Part shown: piece after piece, positions 53,192 to 64,000 of the stretch
How the letters are laid out: each line of letters opens with the position of its first letter
Position numbering within the stretch: the stretch's first letter is position 1
NCBI GenBank assembly: GCA_028583605.1
Contig: CM053327.1
Span: forward strand, 1-64,000
Reading direction: 5' to 3'
From: Dastarcus helophoroides
Taxonomy: Eukaryota; Arthropoda; Insecta; Coleoptera; Bothrideridae
DNA length: 64,000 bases
Notes under the pieces: model-generated
Databases searched by the model: none
Seen by the model: the letters and a program-made list of their open reading frames with translations, nothing else
Told to the model about the DNA's origin: nothing
Translations under genes and position numbers: made by a program

Positions 53192-53405
53192 CAGTGGCGG
53201 CTGGTGCTAATAAAATTTGGGGGTTGCAAAGAGACATTTGCAAAAATGTGCCGAAACTGGAATATTTTAAATTAAGCTGGAGGAATTAAGAGATATTTAG
53301 GATTTTAAATTGATATGTTATACATATTAGTATATTGCTAAAATTCTCTTTTTTTTATATTCGCTGCAAATTTATCAATAACTTTTTACTGAAGTCGAGT
53401 ATTCC

Positions 53406-53606
53406 TTAAATTAAGTCCTTTTCTTTGAAGACATCGTTAATGCGGACAATCTTACTGGCATAATGTATTTTTTTAAAAAGTATTCTTTCCAGACTGGAGA
53501 AGCACCACTCTGCTTCAGCAGAAGCCATTGGGATAGTTATCAAGATTTTTAAAAGATTTAGAGTTTCACTAAGCTCACTGTTTTCTGAAATAATGTTATA
53601 GAGCAC
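53406..53606 (-). pseudogene. hAT transposase dimerisation domain remnant
   Basis: TLNLLKILITIPMASAEAEW then CFSSLERILFKKIHYAS matches the hAT C-terminal pattern (LL.IL.TIP...AEAERSFSSLKRIK). The rest of the protein is unreadable. It belongs to the outer element. Confidence 0.82.
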
Positions 53607-54045
53607 AAGTAAACCAAAAGTCGAGTAAAACTTTCTGTTTCGTAAATTACAGATAATTCAGTTCTTAGTTTTTGTAAATTAAAAAATTGATAAACATTAG
53701 CGGTTTCTTTAAAATTCTTTTTGGGAAAAGTGATTTTATGTTGGTTAAACTTTTTAGAAAGAAATAAGGTTGCTGCAATTAAATGGCCAATGAAACTGAA
53801 TCGTTCTTTAGCTTAGCAGAAACAATGTCACATAGGTACTTCTTTAAGCTTCGCGAACTATTTCTGTTAAAACTTCGCTTTTTACAAAACACGGTCTACA
53901 CAATATTTAAGTCTGGAATAGGTTATCCACGTCGCTTAATTTCCAGTTTTTTCGACATAGATCGGTTACAGAATGGCTGTGCAATTAAACTTTGCACTGA
54001 ATTCATTTTTATTTGTGTTTCAAGACTCGCAACATTGACCGATGA

Positions 54046-54053
54046 CAGATTAT
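54046..54053. repeat. 8-bp target site duplication CAGATTAT, left
   Basis: Exact copy at 56712-56719. Confidence 0.92.
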
Positions 54054-56711
54054 CAGTGGCGGCTCGCGTATATGCACTGAGGAATTGCAGCAGAGTTTTT
54101 TCTCAAAATGTTGGTCTTTTTTGAAAACTTTTCCTTAACACTTTTTTATAGAAATTTTAAATTTTCTCTGATTTCTTTTATAAAAATTTCATCTTTCTAA
54201 AATCTATTTTATTTCTAATGTTGATGAAAAACGCATTTTCAAAAATTAATTTTTCTAGATCTTTTGATAAAGAAACTAATATTTCGAGAAAGAATTGAAA
54301 TTTTGAAGAAAAAAGGTTAAATTTCTCCAAAAGTGTCAAAATTTTGAGAAGCTAATGAAAATTTCAAGAAGCAATCTAAATTCAACTCTTCTCGCATTTT
54401 GTTATTACTCTGAAAAAAATAATACCAAATCTTCCCGTTTTTACCTGATTTTGCAATTTCTACTATATTGTAGAAAAATTTTTATTTTTTTCTAATATTT
54501 TGTTTTTTTTGTTGGGAAAATTTTTATTTTCCTAAATATATTATACCAATAAATTTTCTTGAAACTACTTTTCCAGCAAATTTTGTTCTTAATATTTTTC
54601 TGGAAATTTCAACTTCTAATTTTTTATTTTCCTCTAATTTGCTTTAAAAATGTTAGGTTTTCCACGGCATTTTGACTTTTTTAAGTTTATTTTATAATTT
54701 TGACTAACGACTTTTAGAAAAATATCCCGACATTTCTGTAAAAATGTCAAAGTTTTGGAAAGAAACCAAAACATGTTGGGAAAATTTTCCATTGCTTCCG
54801 CATTTTAATATTTTTCTTTAAAAAAACTAATAACCGATGGATTATTTTCCTAAAATTTCGACTTTTTTGTACAGATATTTCAAATTTTTTCTCGAAATGT
54901 CGATTTTCTTTCTACAAAAATTGGAATCTTTTAAAATTTTGACCTACTTTCAGAATTTTAACTTCATTCGAAAATTTTCACTTTTGTTATGAATTTCGTT
55001 CGTATGTTCCTAGAAATTTTGATATTTTCTGAGAATTTCGGCACTTCTGACATTTTCGATTTAATTGCAAAATGTCAACCTCAAAAACTTCCGCATTTTA
55101 CAATTTATTTTTTGAAATTTGACCGTTTTTCAAATATTTGATTTGTTCTCCCAATTTTAACTTTTTTTGACAATTTAGACATTTACAAAAATATTACTGC
55201 TTTATTAAATATTTACTTTTTGTGGAAATTTAAACTTTTTTTAAGTGTTGAATCTTTTAAAATTTTGAGCCTTTTTGAAAATTTTGATTTTTTCCGGTTA
55301 ATTTCAACTATTCTGATGTGACGTTTTTTCCGAATTTTGGAAAATTTCGATTTACCAAAATTTGGAAAATTTCGATTTTCCAACATATGGAAAATTTTGA
55401 TTTTTGATGATTTTCATTTTTATTAAAAATTCCAGTTATTTTTTAAATTTTCGATCTTTTCTCGAAGTTTTAATTTTTCTTTTGAAAGGACTTTTCTTTT
55501 GAAAGCTACAACTTATTTTCGAAATTTCGGCTCTTTTTTTAAATTTCGACTTTTATTTAAAAAAAAATTTTTTATTTCGCTTTTTTTTTAAATTTGGACC
55601 TTTTTTAAAATTTCGTCCTGATTTAAAAATTAAGACCCTTTTTAAAAATTTCGACTTTTTTAAAACATTTTACAGTTTTTTCAAAATGTTAACTATCGAA
55701 ATTTTCAAAATTTTTTTAGAAACTGCTGACATCTTTTAATATTCAATGATACCGTTTGTCATCCCCTTAGGACTTAAAAATGCGTCTTGTTTCCGAAATT
55801 TTTTTTCAGGTTTTCGAAAATTTCGACTTTTTAAATGTTGCCTTGTTCGAACAAAATTATTTTTCAAAACCCAATTTTTGGCTTGTAAGAGAAAATTTTA
55901 AATTTTAATGTTCAGTTAAATATTCTTTTTCACCCCGCTTGGTGTTAACATTTTTAAAATCGATTAAGTACGTGTTTAGTAATTGCTTTCATTTATTCAT
56001 TATATAGAAATTTTAACAAAAAATGTTCAGAAAAAAACCATGAAGTTTCTCCAAAAATGTCAACATTTTGGGAAAAAACCGAGAAATGAAAAATTATTTA
56101 TTTTCAATTTTGACAAAAATATTGAATTCGAAAGTCGAAATTTCAAAATTAAAAAATCTTTAAAAAAATTAATTGACAATTTAATGTTCTAATTTAAATT
56201 TTTTTCTAGTAATTTTGAAGTTACCAGAGAAGCTTCAAAGATCAAATATTTCAGCTTGAAGTCGATCCTTTGTAATTAAAATTCACATTTTTGGAATTTA
56301 TTTGTAATTGAACTGCAACTTCTTTTTCGAAATTTGTTTCAAAACTTCGAACAATTTTAAAAATAGAAATTTTTCTTACTATTTCTTTAATTTTGAGTTT
56401 GAATTCGACATTTTTCTTAAAAAGTTTATATTTAAAAAGAAAAAAATAACGTTTTAAAAAATATATATTTCAAGCTCAGGAAACTTTCTAAAAAACCAGA
56501 CAAAATTCATTATTTAATCACGAAATTCCAATTTTTCCTCGAAATTTTGCATTTTCGACTTTTCCATAAGTTGAGATGTCTATTGAAGGTTCATTGGGAA
56601 GCAACAGAGGTGGTTTATGTTATTAATTTTTTGAACTCATTTGCTTTTACACAATTTTAACACAAACGCCGTCGCAGCAACCCCTCTAGTTTTAGCTACT
56701 AGCCGCCACTG
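54054..56711. mobile_element. inner non-autonomous hAT element with AT-rich interior
   Basis: CAGTGGCGGCT at the left and AGCCGCCACTG at the right, with a perfect 8-bp duplication. The 2.66-kb interior is almost all T-rich and then mixed AT filler (about 54120-56570, TTTTCGAAATTTTGACT-like), with no transposase. The termini resemble the outer element's first 11 bp, so the two are related. Confidence 0.9.
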
Positions 56712-56719
56712 CAGATTAT
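56712..56719. repeat. 8-bp target site duplication CAGATTAT, right
   Basis: Exact partner of 54046-54053. Confidence 0.92.
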
Positions 56720-57059
56720 AATAGCGAATCAATATTTGGTTTGCACCCACAAGTACAACCTAATGCTTGCTTATGAGCAAGTATTTTAAGCAAACAAAAT
56801 ATGAGTTAAGGCGCAGGTGCATATGTGTAAAGCAAAGTTTGCAGTCTAGCCTGCAAACTTTGCAAACCATGGACCCAATAATGTCGTCAAACCCTTACGA
56901 ATCGGTGGAATCCGCTATATTCAGCAGTATGTTTGGTAACCATAAATCTGTTATCAATAAATAAAATAAACAACATAAAGAAGAATTTACTTTCTTTTTT
57001 ATCCCAGCGTCTTTTTGGAGGTTGCGCAAACCTGCAAACCTTAGCACCGGCCGCCACTG

Positions 57060-57519
57060 CTCTGCATAATCATTTCTTGGACCTGAACCGGCTTTTGGTT
57101 TCTCCAAAAGTCAAATCAACAATGAGGTCAAAAAATGGGAAACAAAGTCAAGAATCTCCCATTGGAGACTATATCCAGGACTACGACAGGCGAAAAGATT
57201 CATATCTGGAACGCTTGAAAAGACAAAGGTCTACTTAGAACTCAGCAAATCTGACTTGAGAATCCTAACCGGCCTCTTAGTAAGACATTGCCCTATGAGG
57301 TACCACCTCAAGAAAATGGGTCAGGCTGAAACAGACCTATGTCGCTTTTGCGCAGAAGCTGCGGAAACTGCAGAACATGTGCTATGCAAGTGCGATGCGT
57401 TTGCGCGCAAAAGGCACGTCCAATTTGGATGGGCGTCCTTAGACCCCTCAGATGTGGAAAAACTCAATCCCAGGTCCATAATAAACTTCTACAAGAGTTT
57501 GAACCTGGGAACTACATAG
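57060..57519 (+). pseudogene. LINE B C-terminal region
   Basis: From 57079 the frame GPEPAFGFSKSQINNEVKKW, HWRLYPGLRQAKRFISG, LRILTGLLVRHCPMRYHL and CRFCAEAAETAEHVLCKC is open to the stop at 57519. The last motif is the CxxC...HxxxC finger also seen in LINE A. A TAA at 57067-57069 separates it from the restored RNase H frame. Confidence 0.88.
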
Positions 57520-57765
57520 ATCAGGGTCTGCACAAAAGATCTCCTTAGGTCGAGGTGCGGGTTGGACGAAAAGAAACACGAAACGACACATATATAATCT
57601 AATCTAATCCGCAACGGTGTTAAATACTGGATACATTTTTTTATTAAAGTTCCTCATTCTTGAAGGTGATTTGAAACTGGTCCTTGAATTTTAGTTAATA
57701 AATAGCAGTTAGTTGTAACAGCGTTTTTGGTAATTCATCCCCTTAGGCTGTAATCTGTTTAAGTC

Positions 57766-57830
57766 AGAGGTCGGAAAACCGCGGCTGGCGACCCGCATAC
57801 GGCTCTTTAAACAGACAGTTGCGGGTCTTG
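57766..57830 (+). mobile_element. hAT-type terminus, left end
   Basis: CAGAGGTCGGAAAACCGCGG then CTGGCGACCCGCATACGGCT closely resembles a widespread hAT end (CAG.GGTCGGCAAACC...CGGCTCTTTA). The right end was not found; GTGGCTCTTTGAAA at about 60450 may be subterminal. An A-rich tract fills the space between. Confidence 0.6.
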
Positions 57831-57899
57831 AAATTCCCCTAAAAAAATAAATAAATATAAGTTAGAGTGAACAGACACATAGAAAATAAGTATCCATTA

Positions 57900-60340
57900 A
57901 ACAAGTGACCTACAGAAGTCGAAATTTCTAAACAATATTTTACTCATGATTTATACTTTTTTATTTTTAGATTTTCTACAGGCTTGAAATTTCGTGAAAA
58001 AAAGTTGGATTTCTTTTGTGAGAAAAAAAAAATCTAAATTTACAGAAACAGCAAATATCAAAGTTCGAAATAAAAGCTGAAAGTTCCAGAAGAAGCTGAA
58101 TTTTGAAAAAAAGAAGAGATTTCGAAAAAATTAAGAAAAAGAGACTTCGAAAAAATTGAGAAAAAGGAAGAGATTTTGAAAAAATTGAGAAAAATGAAAT
58201 TTAGAGCAAAATGAATTTATCAAAAGTTTTCAGAAAAAGGTAAAATTTTAGGAAAAATATCCCTGAATTTCGACAATCGATTGAAATCCAGAACAAATTG
58301 AAAACCTAACATTTTTAGATACATTTGAATTTTCTAAAAAACTGTAAAATGGAATTTTCCCCAAAAATTACAACCTATCCTTTCGTTTAAGGAAGGCGGT
58401 TCCTCGCCATCTATCCTTGTTTCCGCATCCTAGTCGCAGTGTTTTAAAGGCATAATGGGGTTGCCCTTTGCGAGTGGATTACACTTAAAAAAAATCGAAT
58501 AGAGAAATTGTAAAAATAAACTAGAAGCTTAAAAAAAATGGTCAAACTTTAACAAAGTCGAAGTTTTTCGGAGAAGAAGAAAAAAGATCAAATTTTAGGA
58601 AAAATTTCAAGGAAAAAGTCAATGATTTAAAGAACAGCTCTAAATTTCGACAAAAAATTTGCAATTTTCAGAGAAATTTAGATTTTAATAAGAAATTTGA
58701 AATTTCGAGAACAAGACAATTTAAAAAATCCAAATTCGAATTTTGAGAAAATTGGTAAGATAATTTCGAAAGAAAAGAGAATGTTGATAAAACTTCCAGG
58801 TTCGAGAAAAGTATTGAATTTTAAATAAAGATAAAACTTTCCCAGAGAAATCAAATTTTAAGAAAAAAATCCAATTTTGAGATTCGAAAATCGACAATTT
58901 AGTTCGAAATAAAAGTTGAAATTTCCAGAAAATACCGAATTTTGAAAAAAGAGATTTCGAAAATATGAATTTGTCAAAAGTTCTCAAAAAAGATAAAATT
59001 TAAAAAAAAAACGTCGAATTTTGACAATAGAGTGAAACCCAAAACAAATATAAAACCTGAAATTTTTAGACAAATTTAAATTTTGTGAAAAGTTGTAAAA
59101 TTCTCGAAAAGAGAAATTGTAAAAAATTGAAAGCATAGAAAAAATTGTCGAACTTTTAAAAAGTCGAAGTTTTTCAGAGAAGAAGAAAATAAAAAATTTG
59201 CTATTTTTCAGAGCAATTCGCAATTTTGAGAATAAATTTGAAATTTAGAAAACAAGAGGAATTGAAAAAAAACGCCAAATGTTCAGATAAGTTCGAATTT
59301 TGGTAAAATAAATTCGAAAGAAAAGACAATGTAGATACAACTTCCAGTTTTGAGAAAAATGCAGAGCTTTAAAGAAAGGTTAAATTTTAAGAAGAAAAAA
59401 ATCAAATTTTGAAATTAAGTCAAACATTTTGAAAATTGACGAATTTTGTTGAAAAAATCGTAGTTTGCAGAAACAATAAAATGTCGAATTATAAAAGTCG
59501 AAATTTCGAAAACAACCAAATTTTGCGAAACAAGTCCGAATTTGTAGAAAATTGATAAAAGTTTAAATGTTTAGTAAAAGTCAATATTTGGACAAAATGG
59601 CTTAATTTGGAAAAAGGACAAATTTTAAAAAGAATATAGAAACTTGGAGACAAGTGTTGAAAGTGTTGAAGGTCAAAATTAAGTCAAACATTTCGGGAAA
59701 ATGTAAATTCAAAAAATCGCAATTTACAGAAACAATAAAATGTCAAATTTTAAAAGTCGTAATTTCGAAAAAAAAACCGACATTTGCGTAACGAATCCAA
59801 ATTTGTAGAAAATAAATAAAAGTTTAAATGTTCAGTAAAAGTCTAATTTTGGGGAAAATGCCGAAATTTGGTAAAAGGGCGAATTTTAAAGAAAATGTAG
59901 AAAGTTCTAGAAAAAAGCCGCAATTTAGAGCAAAGTCGAAAAAATGTTAATTTTAGAAAAAAGGTAAATTTAAGAATTGATCTAAATTTCTAAAAGAGAA
60001 AACTTTGAAAAATAGTCAAAATCTTCAAAAACAATTTTACTTAACATCTCCAATTACATCAAATATTTACTTTTTTTATTAAAAAAATCGACAAAAAATG
60101 AATTTTTGAGAAATAAGTCAAATCTTCCAGTAAGTCGAGTTTGAAAAAAGTAAACATTTTCACAAATTGTCGAGTTTTGAGAAGAATGCAAGATTTGGGG
60201 TAAAAGTTTAATTTTAGTAACAAAATCGATATTAAAAAAGAAGACTATAGAGAAGAATTAAAAAAGTTGAATTGCGGGAAAAAGACAAATTTTGAAGTAA
60301 AGATCTAGATTTTGAGATATAAAAAGTCTTTTGGGCTGAA
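57900..60340. repeat. AT-rich quasi-periodic tract, A-rich on plus
   Basis: Diverged TCGAATTTTGAAAAAAGAG-like motifs with longer duplications: for example 58600-58990 resembles 59020-59350, and 59395-59560 resembles 59690-59890. No gene. Confidence 0.75.
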
Positions 60341-60603
60341 TATATTTTCGTTTGAATACATGAGTCAGAGGGGTTCTCTCTCTGTCCCATATTTTGTCTG
60401 ATTTATCTGATTTAATTTTGAAATAAAATGTAAAATCAGAAATAAAAATATGTGGCTCTTTGAAATCCAGGAAATCAATTTTTTTTTATTGCGGCTGGAT
60501 CTTTCGGTTTAAAAGTTTGGTGGTAGAAAATATGCAATACTGATATAAATTTTTAGAAGAACCGTGCGGAATAGTTTGAAAGAAACGATGATTAACCACT
60601 AGA

Positions 60604-60611
60604 TACGAGTG
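60604..60611. repeat. target site duplication, left (TACGAGTG)
   Basis: Matches TACAAATG at 62597-62604 in 6 of 8 positions. Confidence 0.65.
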
Positions 60612-62596
60612 CAGGGGCGGCCTTAGCCATTGCGCGGCTCTGGGCAGGTAGATCTTTGCGGAATTAGTTTTAACATAGGCGTAGTTAGAATAGGGCAGGT
60701 TAGGGCGCTTCCCCACCCCTCTTCCCCGGCTTATGCAGTTAAAAATTCATATTCAACTGAGAAGACTTTCTCTAAAAAATGTCCATTCGACAAAATTCGA
60801 CCTTTAAGCTATTGACATTTTCTCGAAATTTCGTCTTATTTCTCAAAATTCGTATTTTTTTATAATTCTTCTATAATTTTTATAAATTCTTTCGGAATTT
60901 TAAATGTATTCCCAAAATTCGATCTCCTTCATCAGAATCCGACTTTGGTCAAAATTTCGAATTTTTTTCTAAAAATTCATCGTTTTATTTTTCGAAATTC
61001 TACCATTTCGCAAAATTCGTTTTTTCCGGAAACTTCGGCTTTTCTTTCCATTTTGATTTTCTGAAAATTTTGCCTTTACTTTTTTCCTCAAAATTTGATC
61101 GATTTTTTGATAAAAATATTTATCTAGAAATTTGTATAATGCCTTTTTTAGAAATTTTGTAAAAAGACAAACATTCCGAGAAAATTTTCCCTGGAATGGT
61201 TTATAACTTGTTTCTTAAAATTTCGACCTTTATTCGGTTTTTTTCTGATTTTTTTTAATTTAAATTTCCGAAAATTTCATTTTTCTCGTTATTTGGATTT
61301 TATATAAACACGATTTTTTAAACATTCCAACTGTTTCCCAAAATTTATTTTTTCCTCGAAATTAGTCTCTCTCAAAATTAAACTTTCGTGAAAATGTTCA
61401 CTTTTCTTCAAGGGATTTCAACGTTTTTCTTGACATTTCGGCGGTATTTTTCAAAAATCGTTATTTTTCGAAATTTAGATAGTTTTCGAAGTTTTCCGAA
61501 AGGTTCGGTTTTTATTTTAGATGCAATTTTCTGGCTCTTTTTCGCAAAGTTCGACTCCATTTCCAAATTTCAAAGTTAATCTGAAAATTCGATTCCTCAG
61601 TTCATGCAGTTAAATGAAAATATACATATACTCAACCGGAACGTTTCCCGGTTTGTCTTTTTTCCATCAATTTTTCAAAATGATTCTTGTCCCTCTCTGA
61701 ACGAAATCCTGCCTACACCCATGAATTTTAATGATGATACTTTATGAGAAATACAAAGTTGTAAATAAGTAAATTTAGTACTTTTAAAATTGTTTATTGG
61801 AAATTAAGAAAAAATAATAAACATAAAGATAACAAATTATTAATTATGATAAATTAAGGTGCAATAATGTCTTACAAGAATCAGGGATTTAGAAATGATG
61901 ACGGTTGCTCTAATAGAAAAGCATGAACCTATATATGTAATACTTCTATATGGCGTGTTTTGTACCTTCCATTGTGTTCAAAAGACGCAATGGATATATA
62001 TGTTTGTCTTTTTGGAGGACAGAATTTATTAACCAATCCCGCTTCTCGTCAGTTATCTTTGTTGTCATTCATTTATTAGTGTTCCCGCCCATCTTGTCAT
62101 CTGTTCCCGTTATATTTGAATGAATGCTTGTCCTCCAAAGAGTACGACATATACTTTCATCTCACCTTTTTTGACAATGCATTTTGTAGTGGCGATTATA
62201 CACAACACGCCATATAGAAGTATTACATTATGTGGCATAACCCGACGACGTTGACGGGAGAAATGAAACAAGGGAATTCCCCTAATCGTAAACACGAAGA
62301 AAATGGAGTACTATCAGTTTTAGTTTAATCCTTTCGGTTGGCAGCATTTGCAGCACCGGTAGGAAATTTGGTCAATGTGAAAAAAAAAGGGAACATTCAT
62401 TAGAGCGAATGAGACAGATATCAGCGCGATAACTACCACGCAAAGAGAGCAGCGAGTCAAGTTTTATAATGAGCGGCGTAAGGCGCGAAATTCAAATGAA
62501 CAATAGAATTCGTACTATTGCGCGAGTTTGTATGGTCCCCTGAAGGGGGATGCCTCGGGCGGTTGTCCTGCTCGCCATCCCCAAAGGCCGCCCCTG
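60612..62596. mobile_element. non-autonomous hAT element with AT-rich interior and nested MITE
   Basis: CAGGGGCGGCCTT at the left pairs with AAGGCCGCCCCTG at the right (the right reads AAAGGCCGCCCCTG). The interior has T-rich filler (60750-61620), a palindromic MITE (61936-62226) and a GC-richer right end. No transposase. Confidence 0.8.
61936..62226. mobile_element. ~290-bp palindromic MITE
   Basis: GTAATACTTCTATATGGCGT at the left is exactly inverted at the right (ACGCCATATAGAAGTATTAC). Inside, TGTCTTTTTGGAGGACA and TGTCCTCCAAAGAGTACGACA form a second inverted pair. It inserted into the hAT element. Confidence 0.85.
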
Positions 62597-62604
62597 TACA
62601 AATG

Positions 62605-62800
62605 TCTTGAGGGAAACAGGTGATGCTATCGGAGATTTTTTAAAAATTTCTTAACCACTTAAACAAGTGCAAAACATCGAATCATTTTTTATCTTCGTAG
62701 ACGCAATAACCCTCATTAATAAATTATATAATTCGTATTGGTCTAAGAAGATAAGCAATAAGTATTTCTTTCAAGTACATATGTAGCACTTTAATCGAAA
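62605..62800. other. unassigned spacer
   Basis: Nothing recognised. Confidence 0.3.
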
Positions 62801-63880
62801 ATTTGATGAAAAAAATTTTCAAAAAAAAAAAATAAATGACAAATTTTAAAATAAGGTCGAATATTTAAAAAAGTCGACAATTTAAAAAGAGATCAAAATT
62901 TTCAAACAAAAGTCGAAATCTTAAAAATTACTTAAAATTTTGAAAAATTTCAAAATTCAAAATTTTGAAAAATTTCAAAATTTTGAAATTTTCTAAAAAG
63001 TTGATATTTTAAAACTTTTGAAATTTTGAAGAAAACGATATTTTCAAAATAAACTGAAAATTTAAAAATTAGGCAACATTTTTAAAAAATTCCAAATTTT
63101 TATAAAAATAGACCAAATTTTGGAAACAGACATTTATAAAAAATTTACAAATGTTAAAAGTCACAAATTTTGAAAAAACACGAGTATATAAAAAACGGTA
63201 AAAATTTTGACAAAATCCATAATTTTGAAGTCATAATTTTAAAAAAAGTCAAAATTTTGAAAAACTTGAAATTTTCATGGAAAAATTTAAAATTAAAAAA
63301 AATGTTAGATTTACAAAGACAATTAAAATATTGAAGAAAAAATAGTCAACATTTTGAAAAAGTCGACATTGAAAAATTCGTGAATTTGAAAAAATGAGAA
63401 ATTTTCCAAAAAATAAAATACAAAATTTCAAAACTAGTCGAAATTTTGAAAAAAAGTGCAATTAAAAAAATTCTCCGTTAAATTTTCAAGAAAATCTGAA
63501 ATGTTCGCAGTCTAAATATTGAAAGAAGGATAAAATTATTGGAAGAGTGGAAATTTTCAAAAAACTCGAAATTTTGATTTAAGTTTAGGATAATTGAATT
63601 TTTTCTAATCCGAAATTACAAAAAAAAAATTAAGAAACTTTCTAAATTTTTCAAAAGTTCTGATTTTTAAAAAAGAAAATTGAAATTTTGAGAAAATGTG
63701 GACATTTTTTAAAATTCGAAATTTTTTTCAAAAAAATTATTGTTAAAATAATCACGAAATTATAGTCTAAAATTTAAAAAAGTAATCAAAATCTTTAAAA
63801 ATCAAAGTTTTAAAAAGAAACTGTGATTTTAAAATGAATTTTAATTTTGAAAAAAGATGACATTTTAAAAAAGTCCAGGT
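62801..63880. repeat. AT-rich quasi-periodic tract, A-rich on plus
   Basis: AAAATTTTGAAAAATTTC and AAAAAAGTCGAAATTTTG-like motifs. The last ~120 bp of the window are ordinary sequence with no recognised feature. Confidence 0.75.
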
Positions 63881-64000
63881 CCGGCTATTCAAAATTCTAC
63901 AGTTTCAAAAGGGTAAGAAAAGTTTATTGTTTAGATTGTCCTGGTACCTCCTGGTATCTCTATCGATGTGGCTACATTTGTCTTATATAGGTTCTTAAAG

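Larger units (their letters stand above)
53192..57059. mobile_element. outer hAT element in LINE B
   Basis: CAGTGGCGGCTGGTGCTAA at the left pairs with TTAGCACCGGCCGCCACTG at the right (18 of 19). It carries a decayed transposase piece on minus (53406-53606) and is itself interrupted by a second hAT element at 54054-56711. Confidence 0.88.
52400..57608 (+). mobile_element. LINE B: 5'-truncated non-LTR element split by nested hAT elements
   Basis: RT thumb (52415-52820), RNase H (52806-53191), then a 3.9-kb insertion, then the C-terminal part (57060-57519) and a 3' UTR ending in AATCTAATCTAATC, a short-repeat tail. The domain order is that of RNase H-bearing LINEs, as in LINE A, but the sequence family differs. 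Removing the insertion rejoins the protein reading in frame (GSA, then SFLGPEPAFGFSKSQ after one stop). Confidence 0.88.

Noticed and set aside
53783..54124. 113-codon plus-strand frame in the outer hAT element
   Set aside because: No family match; it crosses the boundary of the inner hAT element at 54054 and is opposite the decayed transposase.

Overview
This 64 kb window is AT-rich nuclear DNA from a eukaryote, very probably an insect. The signs are (TTAGG)n telomere-type repeats, spliced nuclear genes, hAT transposons, LINEs with RNase H, a Ty3/Gypsy remnant, a Penelope-like fragment, and intergenic and intronic space swollen by repeats. I cannot name the species. No bacterial-type operons, CRISPR arrays or tRNA genes were seen.

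Host genes are few. (1) A UPF3 (SMG-4, nonsense-mediated decay) gene lies on the minus strand at 13101-14456. It is a single uninterrupted block but carries three apparent one-base insertions within about 170 bp. (2) A mitochondrial methionyl-tRNA formyltransferase gene (MTFMT) lies on the plus strand at 20730-45880. I reconstruct four in-phase exons (335 aa) with introns of 224 bp, 50 bp and about 23.9 kb. (3) The last exon of an unrecognised minus-strand gene (45883-46051) ends two bases from the MTFMT stop, tail to tail.

Layout. 1-4790: ~150-bp satellite that reverses orientation near 4310. 4838-5297: (TTAGG)n followed by (TTCGG)n, lodged inside a ~300-bp repeat family. 6335-9244: 5'-inverted (twin-primed-looking) LINE. 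10180-10835: the same satellite again. 13.0-14.5 kb: UPF3. 16.4-18.4 kb: 5'-truncated Gypsy element with 3' LTR. 20.7-45.9 kb: MTFMT. Its giant third intron holds a 6.1-kb foldback element (22421-28511) built almost only of 148-bp units, a ~1.8-kb long-TIR element (37146-38980), a complete hAT transposon with an apparently intact three-exon transposase (39166-42197), an 18S rRNA-derived scrap, and Penelope-like fragments. 46.6-48.5 kb: ~130-bp tandem repeat with a palindromic insert. 52.4-57.6 kb: a LINE split in its RNase H domain by a hAT element that itself contains a second hAT element. 60.6-62.6 kb: another non-autonomous hAT element with a nested MITE.

Between these lie long A/T-rich, quasi-periodic tracts made of diverged motifs like AAAATTTTCAAAAAAGTCG. 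Several sit just inside hAT-type termini, suggesting they are interiors of non-autonomous elements.

The observations most worth follow-up are the foldback element with a perfect 9-bp target duplication, the hammerhead-like cores in Penelope-type repeats with a covarying stem, the complete hAT element, the UPF3 frameshift cluster, and the link between hAT ends and the AT-rich filler.
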